NCBI GenBank assembly: GCA_900465915.1
Contig: UBKJ01000010.1
Span: 22,117 to 86,116, forward strand
Origin: Hyphomicrobiales bacterium
Lineage (GTDB): Bacteria; Pseudomonadota; Alphaproteobacteria; Rhizobiales; Rhizobiaceae
Direction of reading: 5' to 3'
Length of the DNA stretch: 64,000 nt
Shown: piece after piece, positions 33,325 through 44,665 of the stretch
How the letters are laid out: every line of letters starts with the position of its first letter
Numbering within the stretch: position 1 is the stretch's first letter
Made by a program: the position numbers and the translations under genes
Notes under the pieces: model-generated
Seen by the model: the letters and a program-made list of their open reading frames with translations, nothing else
Database searches by the model: none
What the model was told of the DNA's origin: nothing

Positions 33325-34506
33325 TTAAGCGTCGACGCCGTAAAGCGCCGCCAGCGCCTTCATGCGGCGCAAGGCGAGGTCCGGCCGGTCGAGCACATGG
33401 GCCTTGTCGGCGAGGCGGAAGATCTCGGCGTAATGCGCGATCCCGCGCGCCGACTGCATGCCGCCCGGCATGGTGAAATGGCTCTGGTGGCCGTTGAGCC
33501 AGGCGAGGAAAACCACGCCCGCCTTGTAATATTGCGTCGGGGCCTCGAAGATTTTTCGCGATAGCGGCACGGTGGGTTCGATCACCGCGCGGAAGGTCTG
33601 CGTGTCGCCCTTGGCCAGCGCCGCCATCGCCCTGGAGGCCTGCGGCGCGACGGCGTCGAAAATGCCGAGCAGCGCATGGCTGTGTTTTTTCCCGTCGCCC
33701 TCGATCAGCGGGGCGTAGTTGAAATCGTCGCCGGTGAAGCAGAGCATACCGTCCGGCAGGCGGTCGCGGAGCGCGAGTTCGTAGCGCTCCTCCAGCAGCG
33801 AAATTTTTATCCCCTCCACCTTGTCGCGATTGGCCTCGATGATGGCGATCACGGTATCGAGCGCCGCCTCGAATTTCTCCGAGCCCCAATAACCTTTAAG
33901 CTGCGGATCGAACATGTCGCCCAGCCAGTGCAGCACCACCTTTTCGCGCGCGCCCGAAAGGATATGGCCGTAGACCCTGGCGTAATCGTCAGGCGACTTC
34001 GCGATGCGGGCCAGCGCGCGGCTCGCCATCAGGACGAAGCGGCCGCCATGCTTTTCGATGAAGCCGGCCTGCGTTTCATAGGCCTTGATAATGTCATCAA
34101 GGCTTTTCGCGTCGGCAGGGTCGAGATGGTCCGTGCCCGCGCCGCTGGCGAGGTCCGCGCCGGGCACGGTCTTGGCTTCCGTGAGCGAACGGCGGATCAG
34201 CTCCTGCGCGCCGGCCCAGTCCAGACCCATGCCGCGCTGCGAGGTGTCCATGGCCTCGGCGATCTTGAAGCCGAGGCTCCAGAGGTGATGGCGGAAGGCC
34301 ATGGTGGCGTCCCAGTCGATGGCCGGCGTGTTCCACGGGCGCGCGTCTTTGGTCGGATCGGAAACGACATGCGCGGCGGCGTAGGCGATGCGGTTGAAAT
34401 GCGGAACCTGCGCGGGCCGCTCGGTCGGCGTTCCGGTCAGCCGGTAGGGGCGCAAGGCCCCGTCGGCCTCCGGCAAGGTCAGCACGAGATTGGATGTCGC
34501 AGGCAT
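33325..34506 (-). CDS. DUF993 family, dihydrodipicolinate synthase-like protein
   Basis: A 393-residue protein that matches the DUF993 family as I remember it, distantly related to DapA/NAL-type aldolases. The segment VEGIKISLLEERYE contains K234, in the position of the Schiff-base lysine of the DapA superfamily (GIK), so a class I aldolase or dehydratase reaction is plausible. The substrate is not known. GGAGG stands six bases before the ATG. The gene is divergent from a LacI regulator, and a 12/14 match to that regulator's operator lies 37 bp upstream of its start, so it belongs to the same regulon as the CoA-transferase operon. Confidence 0.82.
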   Translation of the reverse strand: MPATSNLVLTLPEADGALRPYRLTGTPTERPAQVPHFNRIAYAAAHVVSDPTKDARPWNTPAIDWDATMAFRHHLWSLGFKIAEAMDTSQRGMGLDWAGAQELIRRSLTEAKTVPGADLASGAGTDHLDPADAKSLDDIIKAYETQAGFIEKHGGRFVLMASRALARIAKSPDDYARVYGHILSGAREKVVLHWLGDMFDPQLKGYWGSEKFEAALDTVIAIIEANRDKVEGIKISLLEERYELALRDRLPDGMLCFTGDDFNYAPLIEGDGKKHSHALLGIFDAVAPQASRAMAALAKGDTQTFRAVIEPTVPLSRKIFEAPTQYYKAGVVFLAWLNGHQSHFTMPGGMQSARGIAHYAEIFRLADKAHVLDRPDLALRRMKALAALYGVDA

Positions 34507-34542
34507 GATGTTCCTCCACTGAAAAAGCAGCTTCCTTCTAAT

Positions 34543-34556
34543 TTAGATCGTTCCAA
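34543..34556. promoter_or_regulatory. Second copy of the LacI-type operator
   Basis: TTAGATCGTTCCAA matches the perfect palindrome at 34723-34736 in 12 of 14 positions, including the complete right half. It lies just upstream of the DUF993 gene, 180 bp from the first site, a distance that would allow repression looping. Confidence 0.6.
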
Positions 34557-34713
34557 ATGGCAAGCCGCAGATGAATTGTGGCGAAACTGCGGCGCGTATG
34601 GTTTTGGCGCTAAAACGGCGCATAACTCACGCGTTCAATCGCCGCTTTTGTATGTTTTCATTGCAGGGCAGGTATAGAGCAGCCCTTTGCCACAATGTTC
34701 GCGATCCGCACTC

Positions 34714-34742
34714 TTGACAAATTTGGAACGTTCCAATTAAAT
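34714..34742 (+). promoter_or_regulatory. Promoter of LacI-led operon with embedded operator
   Basis: TTGACA (34714-34719) and TTAAAT (34737-34742) are 17 bp apart. The spacer is largely filled by the perfect palindrome TTGGAACGTTCCAA (34723-34736), with the central CG typical of LacI-family operators. This should give autoregulation by the LacI protein encoded at once downstream. Confidence 0.75.
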
Positions 34743-34762
34743 CCCGGAAAAGCGGAGAAATC

Positions 34763-36801
<2,039 letters not shown>

Positions 36802-36806
36802 ATATC

Positions 36807-38408
36807 ATGAGCAAGCATATTTCGCTGGCGGACGCCGCGGCGCTTATTCCCGACAACGCTGTCGTTTCGGTGTCGTCGTCCAGCGGCCTCGGCTGCCCGG
36901 ACCTGATGCTGAAGGCCATCGGCGAGCGCTTCGACGCCACCGGCCATCCCAAAAACATCACCACGCTGCACCCCATCGCCGCCGGCGACATGAGCGGCAT
37001 CAAGGGCGTGGATTATATCGCGAAACAGGGCCTGCTGAAGAAGATCATCGGCGGGTCGTACCCGTCCGGCCCGTCCGGCGCGGAGCCGCCGCTGATCTGG
37101 CGGATGATCACCGGCAACGAAATTCCGGCCTATAACGTGCCGTCCGGCATATTGTTCGACATGCATCGCGAGGCGGCGGCCAAGCGCCCCGGCGTGCTGA
37201 CCAAGGTGGGGCTGGATACCTTCGTCGATCCGAAGCGGCAGGGCGCGGCGATGAACGAAAAGGCGTCGAAGGAGCCCATCGTCAAGCATGTGGATTTCGA
37301 GGGCGAGGACTGGCTGTTCTTCCCCAACATCGTGCCGCAGGTGGCGATCATCCGCGCCACCACCGCCGACGAGCGCGGCAATCTCACCTATGAGCATGAG
37401 GGGGCCTATCTCGGCGGTCTCGATCAGGCGCTGGCCGCGCGCAACAATGGCGGCGTCGTCATCGCGCAGGTGAAACGCATCGCCAAGGAAGGCACGCTGA
37501 AGCCGCACGACGTGCGCGTGCCGGGCGTGCTGGTCGATTACATCGTGGTCGATCCCGACCAGAAGCAGACCACGCAGACGCTCTACGATCCGGCGATTTC
37601 CGGCGAGATTTTCCGGCCCATCGACAGTTTCCGTTTGCCCGAGTTCAACATCCAGAAGGCTATCGCGCGCCGCGTGGCGCAGGAATTGCAGGCGGGCAGC
37701 GCGGTCAATCTGGGCTTCGGCATCTCCGCCAACGTGCCGCGCATTTTGCTCGAAGAAGGCCTGCACGGCGCGGTGACATGGGTGATCGAGCAGGGTGCTG
37801 TGGGCGGCGTGCCGCTTCTCGATTTCGCCTTCGGCTGCGCGTCGAACGCCGACGCCTTCATGCCGTCGCCCTATCAGTTCACCTATTTTCAGGGCGCGGG
37901 CTTCGACGCCTCGCTGCTGTCCTTTCTGGAGATCGGACGCGACGGCTCGGTCAATGTGTCGAAGCTTTCCTTCCGTCCGCATGTCACGGCGGGGGCGGGC
38001 GGTTTTGTCGATATCACCGCGCGGGCGAAGAAGATCGTCTTTTCCGGCATGTTCAACGCCGGCGCGAAGCTCTCGGTGGCGGACGGCAGGCTCACCATCG
38101 ACAAGGAAGGCAAGCTCAAGAAGCTGGTCAACGAGGTCGAGCACGTCACCTTCTCCGGCCCGCGCGGCGTGGCTCAGGGGCAGGACGTGACCTATGTCAC
38201 CGAGCGCTGCGTGATGAAGCTGACGCCGGAAGGCGTCGTGCTCACCGAGATCGCGCCGGGCGTCGATCTGCAAACGCATATCCTCGACCAGTCGGAATTT
38301 CCGCTGATCGTCTCGGACAAGCTCAAGGTGATGGATGCCGCGCTGTTCCATGAGGAGCCGATGGGTCTGACCCTGCCGCAGAAGCCGGCGCGAAAGCTGG
38401 AGGCGTAA
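36807..38408 (+). CDS. Acyl-CoA:carboxylate CoA-transferase (YdiF type)
   Basis: A 533-residue family I CoA-transferase with both halves in one chain, like YdiF and propionate CoA-transferase. The thioester-forming glutamate is E328 in VIEQGAVGGVP. The N-terminal half has HPIAAGDMSGIKGVDYIAKQ. It moves CoA from acetyl-CoA or another donor to a short-chain acid. It sits five bases after the Gfo/Idh/MocA gene and exactly before the enoyl-CoA hydratase gene, so it probably activates an acid made by the oxidoreductases of this operon. Confidence 0.9.
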   Translation: MSKHISLADAAALIPDNAVVSVSSSSGLGCPDLMLKAIGERFDATGHPKNITTLHPIAAGDMSGIKGVDYIAKQGLLKKIIGGSYPSGPSGAEPPLIWRMITGNEIPAYNVPSGILFDMHREAAAKRPGVLTKVGLDTFVDPKRQGAAMNEKASKEPIVKHVDFEGEDWLFFPNIVPQVAIIRATTADERGNLTYEHEGAYLGGLDQALAARNNGGVVIAQVKRIAKEGTLKPHDVRVPGVLVDYIVVDPDQKQTTQTLYDPAISGEIFRPIDSFRLPEFNIQKAIARRVAQELQAGSAVNLGFGISANVPRILLEEGLHGAVTWVIEQGAVGGVPLLDFAFGCASNADAFMPSPYQFTYFQGAGFDASLLSFLEIGRDGSVNVSKLSFRPHVTAGAGGFVDITARAKKIVFSGMFNAGAKLSVADGRLTIDKEGKLKKLVNEVEHVTFSGPRGVAQGQDVTYVTERCVMKLTPEGVVLTEIAPGVDLQTHILDQSEFPLIVSDKLKVMDAALFHEEPMGLTLPQKPARKLEA

Positions 38409-39185
38409 ATGGCGGGACGCATCGACATTACGGTCGAAGACCATATCGCGGTCATGACCATCAAAAGGCCGGAAAAGCTGAACGCCTTCGACATCGAGAT
38501 GTTGCAGGAATTGTCGGCGGCCTGCGACAAGGTGGAGGCGGACGTCTCCGTGCGCGTCGCCATCCTCACCGGCGAGGGCAAGGCCTTTTCGGCGGGCGGC
38601 GACATCAAGGCGTGGGGCGGGATGGAGCCGCAGGAATTCGGCCACGCATGGGTGCGCTACGGCCATCGCGTGTTCGAGCGGCTGGCGACGCTGCGCATGC
38701 CGCTGATCGCCGCCATGAACGGTCATGCGCTGGGTGGCGGGCTGGAGCTCGCCGCCGCCGCCGATATCCGCATCGTGGAAAAACAGGCGAAGATCGGCCT
38801 GCCGGAAACCTCGCTCGGCATGGTGCCGGGCTGGTCGGGCACGCAGCGCCTCGTCCGCCGTTTCGGCGCGCAGATCGTCCGCCGCATGGTGCTGGGCGGC
38901 GAGATGTTCACCGCCGAGGAAGCGCTTTCGCACGGTCTGGTGGATGCGGTGGCGGAGACGGGCGCGGCGCTGGAAACCGCCAAGGCTTATGCCGCGCGGA
39001 TGGCGAAGCGCGGCCCGGCGGCGCTGGAAGTGGCGAAGCTGATGATCGCCGTCGCCAATGGCGAGGACAATGGAACCGCCGTGGAAGCGCTCGGCTCGAT
39101 CCTCGTCGCCAAGACCGGCGACCTCAAGGAAGGCGTTTCCGCCTTCAGCGAAAAGCGCGAAGCGAAATTCAAAGGAGAATGGTGA
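38409..39185 (+). CDS. Enoyl-CoA hydratase/isomerase family protein
   Basis: A 258-residue crotonase-fold enzyme. The oxyanion-hole segments FSAGGDIK and NGHALGGGLELAAAADI are present, and both glutamates used by true hydratases are kept, E113 and E133 (GLPETSLG). It should hydrate, dehydrate or cleave a CoA thioester provided by the CoA-transferase encoded directly upstream, with no gap between the genes. Its TGA overlaps the ATG of the aldehyde dehydrogenase gene by one base. Confidence 0.9.
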   Translation: MAGRIDITVEDHIAVMTIKRPEKLNAFDIEMLQELSAACDKVEADVSVRVAILTGEGKAFSAGGDIKAWGGMEPQEFGHAWVRYGHRVFERLATLRMPLIAAMNGHALGGGLELAAAADIRIVEKQAKIGLPETSLGMVPGWSGTQRLVRRFGAQIVRRMVLGGEMFTAEEALSHGLVDAVAETGAALETAKAYAARMAKRGPAALEVAKLMIAVANGEDNGTAVEALGSILVAKTGDLKEGVSAFSEKREAKFKGEW

Positions 39186-40699
39186 TGAGCGTTCTGGTGA
39201 AACCGCAGCCGCTCAAGGGGCTGGAAGTCCGCGACTTCTCCATGCTGATCGACGGAAAATGGGTGGGAAGCGCAAACGGCGAGACAATCGCCCGCACCGC
39301 CCCCGGCCATGGCGTCACCGTCAGCCGGATTCCTGCGGGCGGCAAGGCCGATGTGGAAAAGGCCATCGCCGCCGCGCGGAAAGCCTTCGATGACGGGTGC
39401 TGGACGTCCAAGACCGCATCGCAGCGCTCGCTGGCGCTGCTGAAAGCCGCCGACCTGATCGAGGCGCGGGCGGAGGAACTGGCCTGGCTCGATGCGGTCG
39501 AGGCCGGCAAGCCCATATCGCAGGTGCGCGGCGAGATCGCCGGCGCTGTCGATATCTGGCGCTATGCGGCGGCGCTCGCCCGCGATCTGCACGGCGAAAG
39601 CTACAACACGCTCGGCGACGGCACGCTGGGCGTGGTGCTGCGCGAGGCCATCGGTGTGGTGTCGATCATCACGCCGTGGAATTTCCCCTTCCTGATCGTC
39701 AGCCAGAAGCTGCCCTTCGCGCTTGCGGCGGGCTGCACGGCGGTGGTGAAGCCGTCCGAACTCACGTCCGGCTCGACGCTGGTGCTGGGCGAAATTCTGG
39801 CCGAGGCCGGCATCCCCGACGGCGTGGTCAACATCGTCACCGGCACCGGCGCGGATGTGGGCCAGCATATGAGCACGCATCCCGACGTCGACATGGTGTC
39901 CTTCACCGGCTCGACTGGCATCGGCAAGCTGACCATGGCCAACGCCGCGCAGACGCTGAAAAAAGTCTCGCTGGAACTAGGCGGCAAGAACCCGCAGATC
40001 CTGTTCCCGGATGCGGATATGGACGCCTTCATCGACGCCGCCGTGTTCGGCGCGTGGTTCAACGCGGGCGAGTGCTGCAACGCCGGCTCGCGGCTGATCG
40101 TGCATCGCTCCATCGTGGACGAGATCGTCGGCCGTGTGGCGGACCTGTCGAAGAAGGTGGTGATCGGCGATCCGCTCGACCCGCAGACCCAGGTGGGCGC
40201 GATCATCACGCCGCAGCATCTGGAAAAGATCGGGGCCTATGTCGAAGGCGCGAAAAAGGCCGGCGCGGCCTTGGCGCATGGCGGCGAGGCGCTGGACATG
40301 GGGCTCGGCCAGTATATGGGGCCGACCATTCTCGCGGGCGTCAGGCCGGATATGGCCGTGGCGCATGAGGAAGTGTTCGGGCCGGTGCTGTCGGTGCTCG
40401 CCTTCGACACAGTGGAAGAGGCGATTTCGATCGCCAACGCCGTCGATTACGGGCTTTCGGCCGGCGTGTGGAGCCGCGATTTCGACACCTGCATGACCAT
40501 CGGCCGCAAGGTGCGCGCCGGCACCGTGTGGATGAACACTTTCATGGACGGCACGCCCGAACTGCCCTTCGGCGGCTATCGCCAGTCGGGACTGGGGCGC
40601 GAGCTGGGGCGGCACGCGGTCGAGGATTACACCGAAACCAAGACGCTCAACATGCATGTCGGCCCGCGCACGGGCTGGTGGATGCCGCAGGCTAAATAG
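39185..40699 (+). CDS. NAD-dependent aldehyde dehydrogenase
   Basis: A 504-residue single-domain ALDH. The general base is E264 in SLELGGKNP and the catalytic cysteine is C298 in NAGECCNAGSR, with ITPWNFPFLI in the cofactor site. It resembles betaine-aldehyde- or gamma-aminobutyraldehyde-type enzymes (EEVFGPVLSV and PFGGYRQSGLGRE). It makes an acid that the CoA-transferase could activate. Translation is coupled to the hydratase gene (TGATG). Its aldehyde substrate may come from one of the two GMC oxidases that follow. Confidence 0.92.
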   Translation: MSVLVKPQPLKGLEVRDFSMLIDGKWVGSANGETIARTAPGHGVTVSRIPAGGKADVEKAIAAARKAFDDGCWTSKTASQRSLALLKAADLIEARAEELAWLDAVEAGKPISQVRGEIAGAVDIWRYAAALARDLHGESYNTLGDGTLGVVLREAIGVVSIITPWNFPFLIVSQKLPFALAAGCTAVVKPSELTSGSTLVLGEILAEAGIPDGVVNIVTGTGADVGQHMSTHPDVDMVSFTGSTGIGKLTMANAAQTLKKVSLELGGKNPQILFPDADMDAFIDAAVFGAWFNAGECCNAGSRLIVHRSIVDEIVGRVADLSKKVVIGDPLDPQTQVGAIITPQHLEKIGAYVEGAKKAGAALAHGGEALDMGLGQYMGPTILAGVRPDMAVAHEEVFGPVLSVLAFDTVEEAISIANAVDYGLSAGVWSRDFDTCMTIGRKVRAGTVWMNTFMDGTPELPFGGYRQSGLGRELGRHAVEDYTETKTLNMHVGPRTGWWMPQAK

Positions 40700-40708
40700 G
40701 GGAGCGTC

Positions 40709-42193
40709 ATGGCGGGAGAGCCGGATATCGTCATCATCGGGTCGGGCGTCGGCGGGGCAACCGCCGCCGCCGGGCTGGCCGCCACGGGGGCGCAGATTCT
40801 CGTTCTGGAGGCGGGCGAACACCTGCCCGACCGGCCGGAAAACCGCGACCCGCGCGCCATTTTCCAGCGCGGTTATTTCCGCCCGAAGGAATATTGGTAC
40901 GAGGCGGACGGCGAGCCGTTCAACCCCGGCAATTATTACAATGTCGGCGGCAATTCCAAATTCTACGGCGCGGTGCTGATCCGCTATCGCCGTGAGGATT
41001 TCGAGGAGATGGCGCATCTCGACGGCGTGTCGCCGGCATGGCCCTTCGCCTATGAGGAGCTGGAGCCGTGGTATTGCCGCGCCGAACGCCTGTTTCAGGT
41101 GCGCGGCGAGCTGGGCGACGATCCCACGGAGCCGATTCATTCCGAGCCCTATCCCTTTCCGGCGCTGCCGGAGGAACGGCCGATCGCCGACGTGCGCGGG
41201 CGGCTGAAAAAAGCCGGGCTGCATCCGGCCTCGCTGCCGCTCGGCGTCGATATCGACCGCTGGATCGCCAAGGCGAAGACGCCGTGGGACGCGCATCCCA
41301 ATTGCGACGACGGCAAGATGGACGCGGAGACCACGGCGCTTGCGGCGGCGCTGAAGCACGACAATGTGCGGCTCCAGACCGGCTCGCGGGTGACGCGGCT
41401 CGAAACCGGGCCGGACGGCAAGACCGTGACGGCGGTGCATTACGTCAAGGACGGCGCGGCGCAGGTGCTGCGGCCGAAGCTGGTGGTGCTTTCGGCCGGC
41501 GCGGTGCAGTCGGCCGCGCTTCTGCTGCGCTCCGGGCTCGCCAACCGCTCGGATCAGGTCGGCCGCAATTTCATGAACCACAACACCACCGCCGTGATCG
41601 GCTTCGATCCGCGTTACAAGAACGATTCCATCTATCAGAAGACCTTCGGCTTCAACGATTTCTATCTCACGGACGGGGCGGGCGGGCCGCCGCTCGGCAA
41701 TGTGCAGCTTTTGGGCCGCGTGTCGGGCGCGATCCTCAAGGCCAATATCAAGCAGGCTCCCGAATGGGCGCTGAACCGCTTCGCGCGCCACAGCATCGAT
41801 TTTCTGGCGATGAGCGAGGACCTGCCGTCGCCCGAAAGCCGGGTGACGGTGGACGGCGAGCGCATCACCCTGCAATGGGTGCGCAGCAACTGGCAGGCGC
41901 ATCTGATGCTGGTGGACCGGCTCAAGAAGATCCTGCGGCAGGCGGGCTTTCCGCTGGTGCTGTCGCGGCCCTTCGACCGGCGCACGCCGTCGCATCAATG
42001 CGGCACGGTGCGCATGGGCAACGATCCGGCGACGTCGCCGCTCGACCCGTATTGCCGCGCCTATGACCATCCCAACCTGTTCGTGGTCGACGCCGCGTTC
42101 CTGCCCACTTCCGCCGCGGTCAATCCGGCGCTGACGGTGGCAGCCCAAGCGCTGCGCGTGGCCGACCACATCGCCGCGGAGGAACTGGCATGA
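40709..42193 (+). CDS. GMC family oxidoreductase
   Basis: A 494-residue flavoprotein with the N-terminal FAD motif GSGVGGATAAAG (about 11-22). The C-terminal GMC active site has His in SHQCGTVRMG and Asn in SAAVNPALTVAAQ, the usual His-Asn pair. It is closer to the gluconate/sorbose-dehydrogenase-like branch than to choline dehydrogenase, judging by the FNPGNYYNVGGNSKFYG segment. It oxidises an alcohol, perhaps a sugar carbon. It follows the ALDH gene by nine bases and overlaps the SDR gene that comes next (ATGA). Confidence 0.88.
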   Translation: MAGEPDIVIIGSGVGGATAAAGLAATGAQILVLEAGEHLPDRPENRDPRAIFQRGYFRPKEYWYEADGEPFNPGNYYNVGGNSKFYGAVLIRYRREDFEEMAHLDGVSPAWPFAYEELEPWYCRAERLFQVRGELGDDPTEPIHSEPYPFPALPEERPIADVRGRLKKAGLHPASLPLGVDIDRWIAKAKTPWDAHPNCDDGKMDAETTALAAALKHDNVRLQTGSRVTRLETGPDGKTVTAVHYVKDGAAQVLRPKLVVLSAGAVQSAALLLRSGLANRSDQVGRNFMNHNTTAVIGFDPRYKNDSIYQKTFGFNDFYLTDGAGGPPLGNVQLLGRVSGAILKANIKQAPEWALNRFARHSIDFLAMSEDLPSPESRVTVDGERITLQWVRSNWQAHLMLVDRLKKILRQAGFPLVLSRPFDRRTPSHQCGTVRMGNDPATSPLDPYCRAYDHPNLFVVDAAFLPTSAAVNPALTVAAQALRVADHIAAEELA

Positions 42194-42951
42194 GCCGGAA
42201 AAGACCCGTGGCGCTGGTGACGGGCGCGCGGCGCGGCATCGGCTTCGCCATCGCCGAGGCGCTGGCCTTGAAAGGCTACGACCTCGCGATCACCGACCGC
42301 GAGCCGGACGAAGGCGCGGCGGAAGCCTTGCGCGCGGGCGGCGCAAAGGTGGCCTTCTTCCAGAGCGATCTCGCGGCGGTGGAGACGCATGAGGCGACCG
42401 TTTCCGCCGTGGTGGAAGCGTTCGGCGGCGTCGATTGCCTCGTCAACAATGCGGGCATGGGCGCGGTGGCGCGCGGCGATTTCCTCGACCTCAAGCCGGA
42501 GAATTTCGACGCCATCATTCAAGTCAACCTGCGCGGCACGGTGTTCTTCACGCAGGCCGTGGCGCGCGCCATGCTGGCCGCCGAGCCGGTTTTCCCGCGC
42601 AGCATCGTGACCATCAGTTCGGTGTCGTCGGTGATGACCTCGCCGGAGCGGCTCGATTACTGCATCAGCAAGGCAGGGCTGACGGCCTTCGTGCAGGGGC
42701 TGGCGCTGCGGCTGGCCGAAGCGGGCATCGGCGTGTTCGAGGTCCGGCCCGGCATCATCCGCACCGACATGACGGCGAAAGTTTCCGCCCGCTATGACGG
42801 GCTGATCGCCGATGGCCTCGTGCCGATGAAGCGCTGGGGCGAGGCCGACGACGTGGGCCGCATCGTGGCGGCGCTCGCCGGCGGCGATTTCGCCTTCGCC
42901 ACCGGATCGGCGATCCACGCCGACGGCGGACTCAGCATTGCGAAGCTTTAG
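42190..42951 (+). CDS. SDR family oxidoreductase (3-ketoacyl reductase-like)
   Basis: A 253-residue short-chain dehydrogenase with cofactor loop TGARRGIG (11-18), NNAG, and catalytic S144, Y157 and K161 (YCISK). It is similar in build to FabG-type 3-ketoacyl reductases and carbohydrate SDRs. In this operon it could reduce or oxidise a hydroxy/keto group of the sugar-derived intermediate or of the CoA ester. The ATG overlaps the end of the first GMC gene. The second GMC gene starts 11 bases downstream. Confidence 0.9.
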   Translation: MSRKRPVALVTGARRGIGFAIAEALALKGYDLAITDREPDEGAAEALRAGGAKVAFFQSDLAAVETHEATVSAVVEAFGGVDCLVNNAGMGAVARGDFLDLKPENFDAIIQVNLRGTVFFTQAVARAMLAAEPVFPRSIVTISSVSSVMTSPERLDYCISKAGLTAFVQGLALRLAEAGIGVFEVRPGIIRTDMTAKVSARYDGLIADGLVPMKRWGEADDVGRIVAALAGGDFAFATGSAIHADGGLSIAKL

Positions 42952-42962
42952 GGAGTTACCCA

Positions 42963-44609
42963 ATGGCTTATGATTACATCATCGTCGGCGGCGGGCCGGC
43001 CGGCTGCGTTCTCGCCAACCGGCTGAGCGAGGACGCTTCGATAAAAGTGCTGTTGCTGGAGGCTGGCGGCGGCGACTGGAACCCGCTGTTCCACATGCCG
43101 GCGGGCTTCGCCAAGATGACCAAGGGCGTGGCGAGCTGGGGCTGGGAAACCGTGCCGCAGAAGCACATGAAGGGCCGCGTGCTGCGCTATACGCAGGCGA
43201 AGGTGATCGGCGGCGGCTCCTCGATCAACGCCCAGCTTTACACGCGCGGCAACGCGGTGGATTACGACCTGTGGGCAAGCGAAGAAGGCTGCGAGGGCTG
43301 GGACTATCGCAGCGTGCTGCCCTATTTCAAGCGCGCCGAGGACAACCAGCGTTTCGCCGACGATTACCACGCCTATGGCGGGCCGCTCGGCGTCTCCATG
43401 CCGGTCTCGGCGCTGCCGATCTGCGACGCCTATATCCGCGCCGGGCAGGAACTGGGCATTCCCTACAACCACGATTTCAACGGCCGCCGGCAGGCCGGCG
43501 TCGGCTTCTACCAGTTGACGCAGCGCGACCGGCGGCGCTCCTCCGCCTCGCTCGCCTATCTTGCGCCGATCAAGGACCGCAAGAACCTCACCGTGCGCAT
43601 GAACGCGCCCGTGCGCACCATCACGCTGGAAGGAAACCGCGCCACCGGCGTCGCGCTGATGAGCGGCGAGGTTCTGCGCGCCGATCGCGAGGTGCTGGTG
43701 TCGTCGGGGGCCATCGGCTCGCCGAAGCTTTTGCTGCAATCGGGCATCGGACCGGCCGATCACCTGCGCTCGGTCGGCGTCGAGGTGAAGCACGACCTGC
43801 CCGGCGTCGGCGGCAACATGCAGGACCATCTCGACCTGTTCGTGATCTGCGAATGCACCGGCGACCACACCTATGACAATGTGGCCAAGCTGCACCGCAC
43901 GCTGTCCGCCGGGCTGCAATATGTGCTGTTCCGCTCCGGCCCGGTGGCGTCGAGCCTGTTCGAGACGGGCGGCTTCTGGTACGCCGACCCGGAGGCGCGT
44001 TCGCCCGACATCCAGTTCCATCTCGGCCTCGGCTCCGGCATCGAGGCGGGCGTGGCGAAGCTGAAAAACGCCGGCGTCACGCTCAATTCCGCCTATCTGC
44101 ATCCGCGCTCGCGCGGCACGGTGCGGCTCGCCTCCGCCGATCCGGCGGCGGCTCCGCTGATCGACCCGAACTACTGGGAAGACCCGCACGACCGCGCCAT
44201 GTCCATCGAAGGGCTGAAGATCGCGCGCGAGATCATGAGCCAAGCGGCGCTGAAACCCTTCGTGGAGGCCGAGCGCCTGCCGGGGCCGCATGCGGTCACG
44301 GACGAGGACCTGTTCGACTATGGCTGCGCCAATGCCAAGACCGACCATCATCCGGTCGGCACCTGCAGGATGGGGACGGACGTGGATGCCGTGGTCGACC
44401 TGCAATTGAAGGTGCGCGGGCTGGAGGGGCTTCGCGTCTGCGACAGCTCGGTCATGCCGCGCGTGCCGTCCTGCAACACCAACGCGCCGACGATCATGGT
44501 GGGCGAAAAGGGATCGGACATGATCCGCGGCCTCGACCCGCTGCCGGCGCAGATTTTCCTGCACGAGCGCAACGACGCCCGGCCGCGCGCGCGGCGCGAC
44601 GTCCGCTGA
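42963..44609 (+). CDS. GMC family oxidoreductase (choline dehydrogenase-like)
   Basis: A 548-residue FAD enzyme, the second GMC protein of the operon but of the BetA/AlkJ branch. It has VGGGPAGCVLANRLSE (8-23), GGSSSINA-type GGGSSINAQLYTRG (about 80-93), and the C-terminal HHPVGTCRMG with SCNTNAPTIM, where Asn replaces the second histidine seen in many members. It oxidises an alcohol to an aldehyde that the ALDH of the same operon could take further. It is the last gene of the LacI-led operon; I saw no T-run terminator after it. Confidence 0.9.
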   Translation: MAYDYIIVGGGPAGCVLANRLSEDASIKVLLLEAGGGDWNPLFHMPAGFAKMTKGVASWGWETVPQKHMKGRVLRYTQAKVIGGGSSINAQLYTRGNAVDYDLWASEEGCEGWDYRSVLPYFKRAEDNQRFADDYHAYGGPLGVSMPVSALPICDAYIRAGQELGIPYNHDFNGRRQAGVGFYQLTQRDRRRSSASLAYLAPIKDRKNLTVRMNAPVRTITLEGNRATGVALMSGEVLRADREVLVSSGAIGSPKLLLQSGIGPADHLRSVGVEVKHDLPGVGGNMQDHLDLFVICECTGDHTYDNVAKLHRTLSAGLQYVLFRSGPVASSLFETGGFWYADPEARSPDIQFHLGLGSGIEAGVAKLKNAGVTLNSAYLHPRSRGTVRLASADPAAAPLIDPNYWEDPHDRAMSIEGLKIAREIMSQAALKPFVEAERLPGPHAVTDEDLFDYGCANAKTDHHPVGTCRMGTDVDAVVDLQLKVRGLEGLRVCDSSVMPRVPSCNTNAPTIMVGEKGSDMIRGLDPLPAQIFLHERNDARPRARRDVR

Positions 44610-44665
44610 CGCTTGCCTCGCGCCGCGCGCTCGCGTAATCGGAAACGCTATCGCACGGAGCAGCA

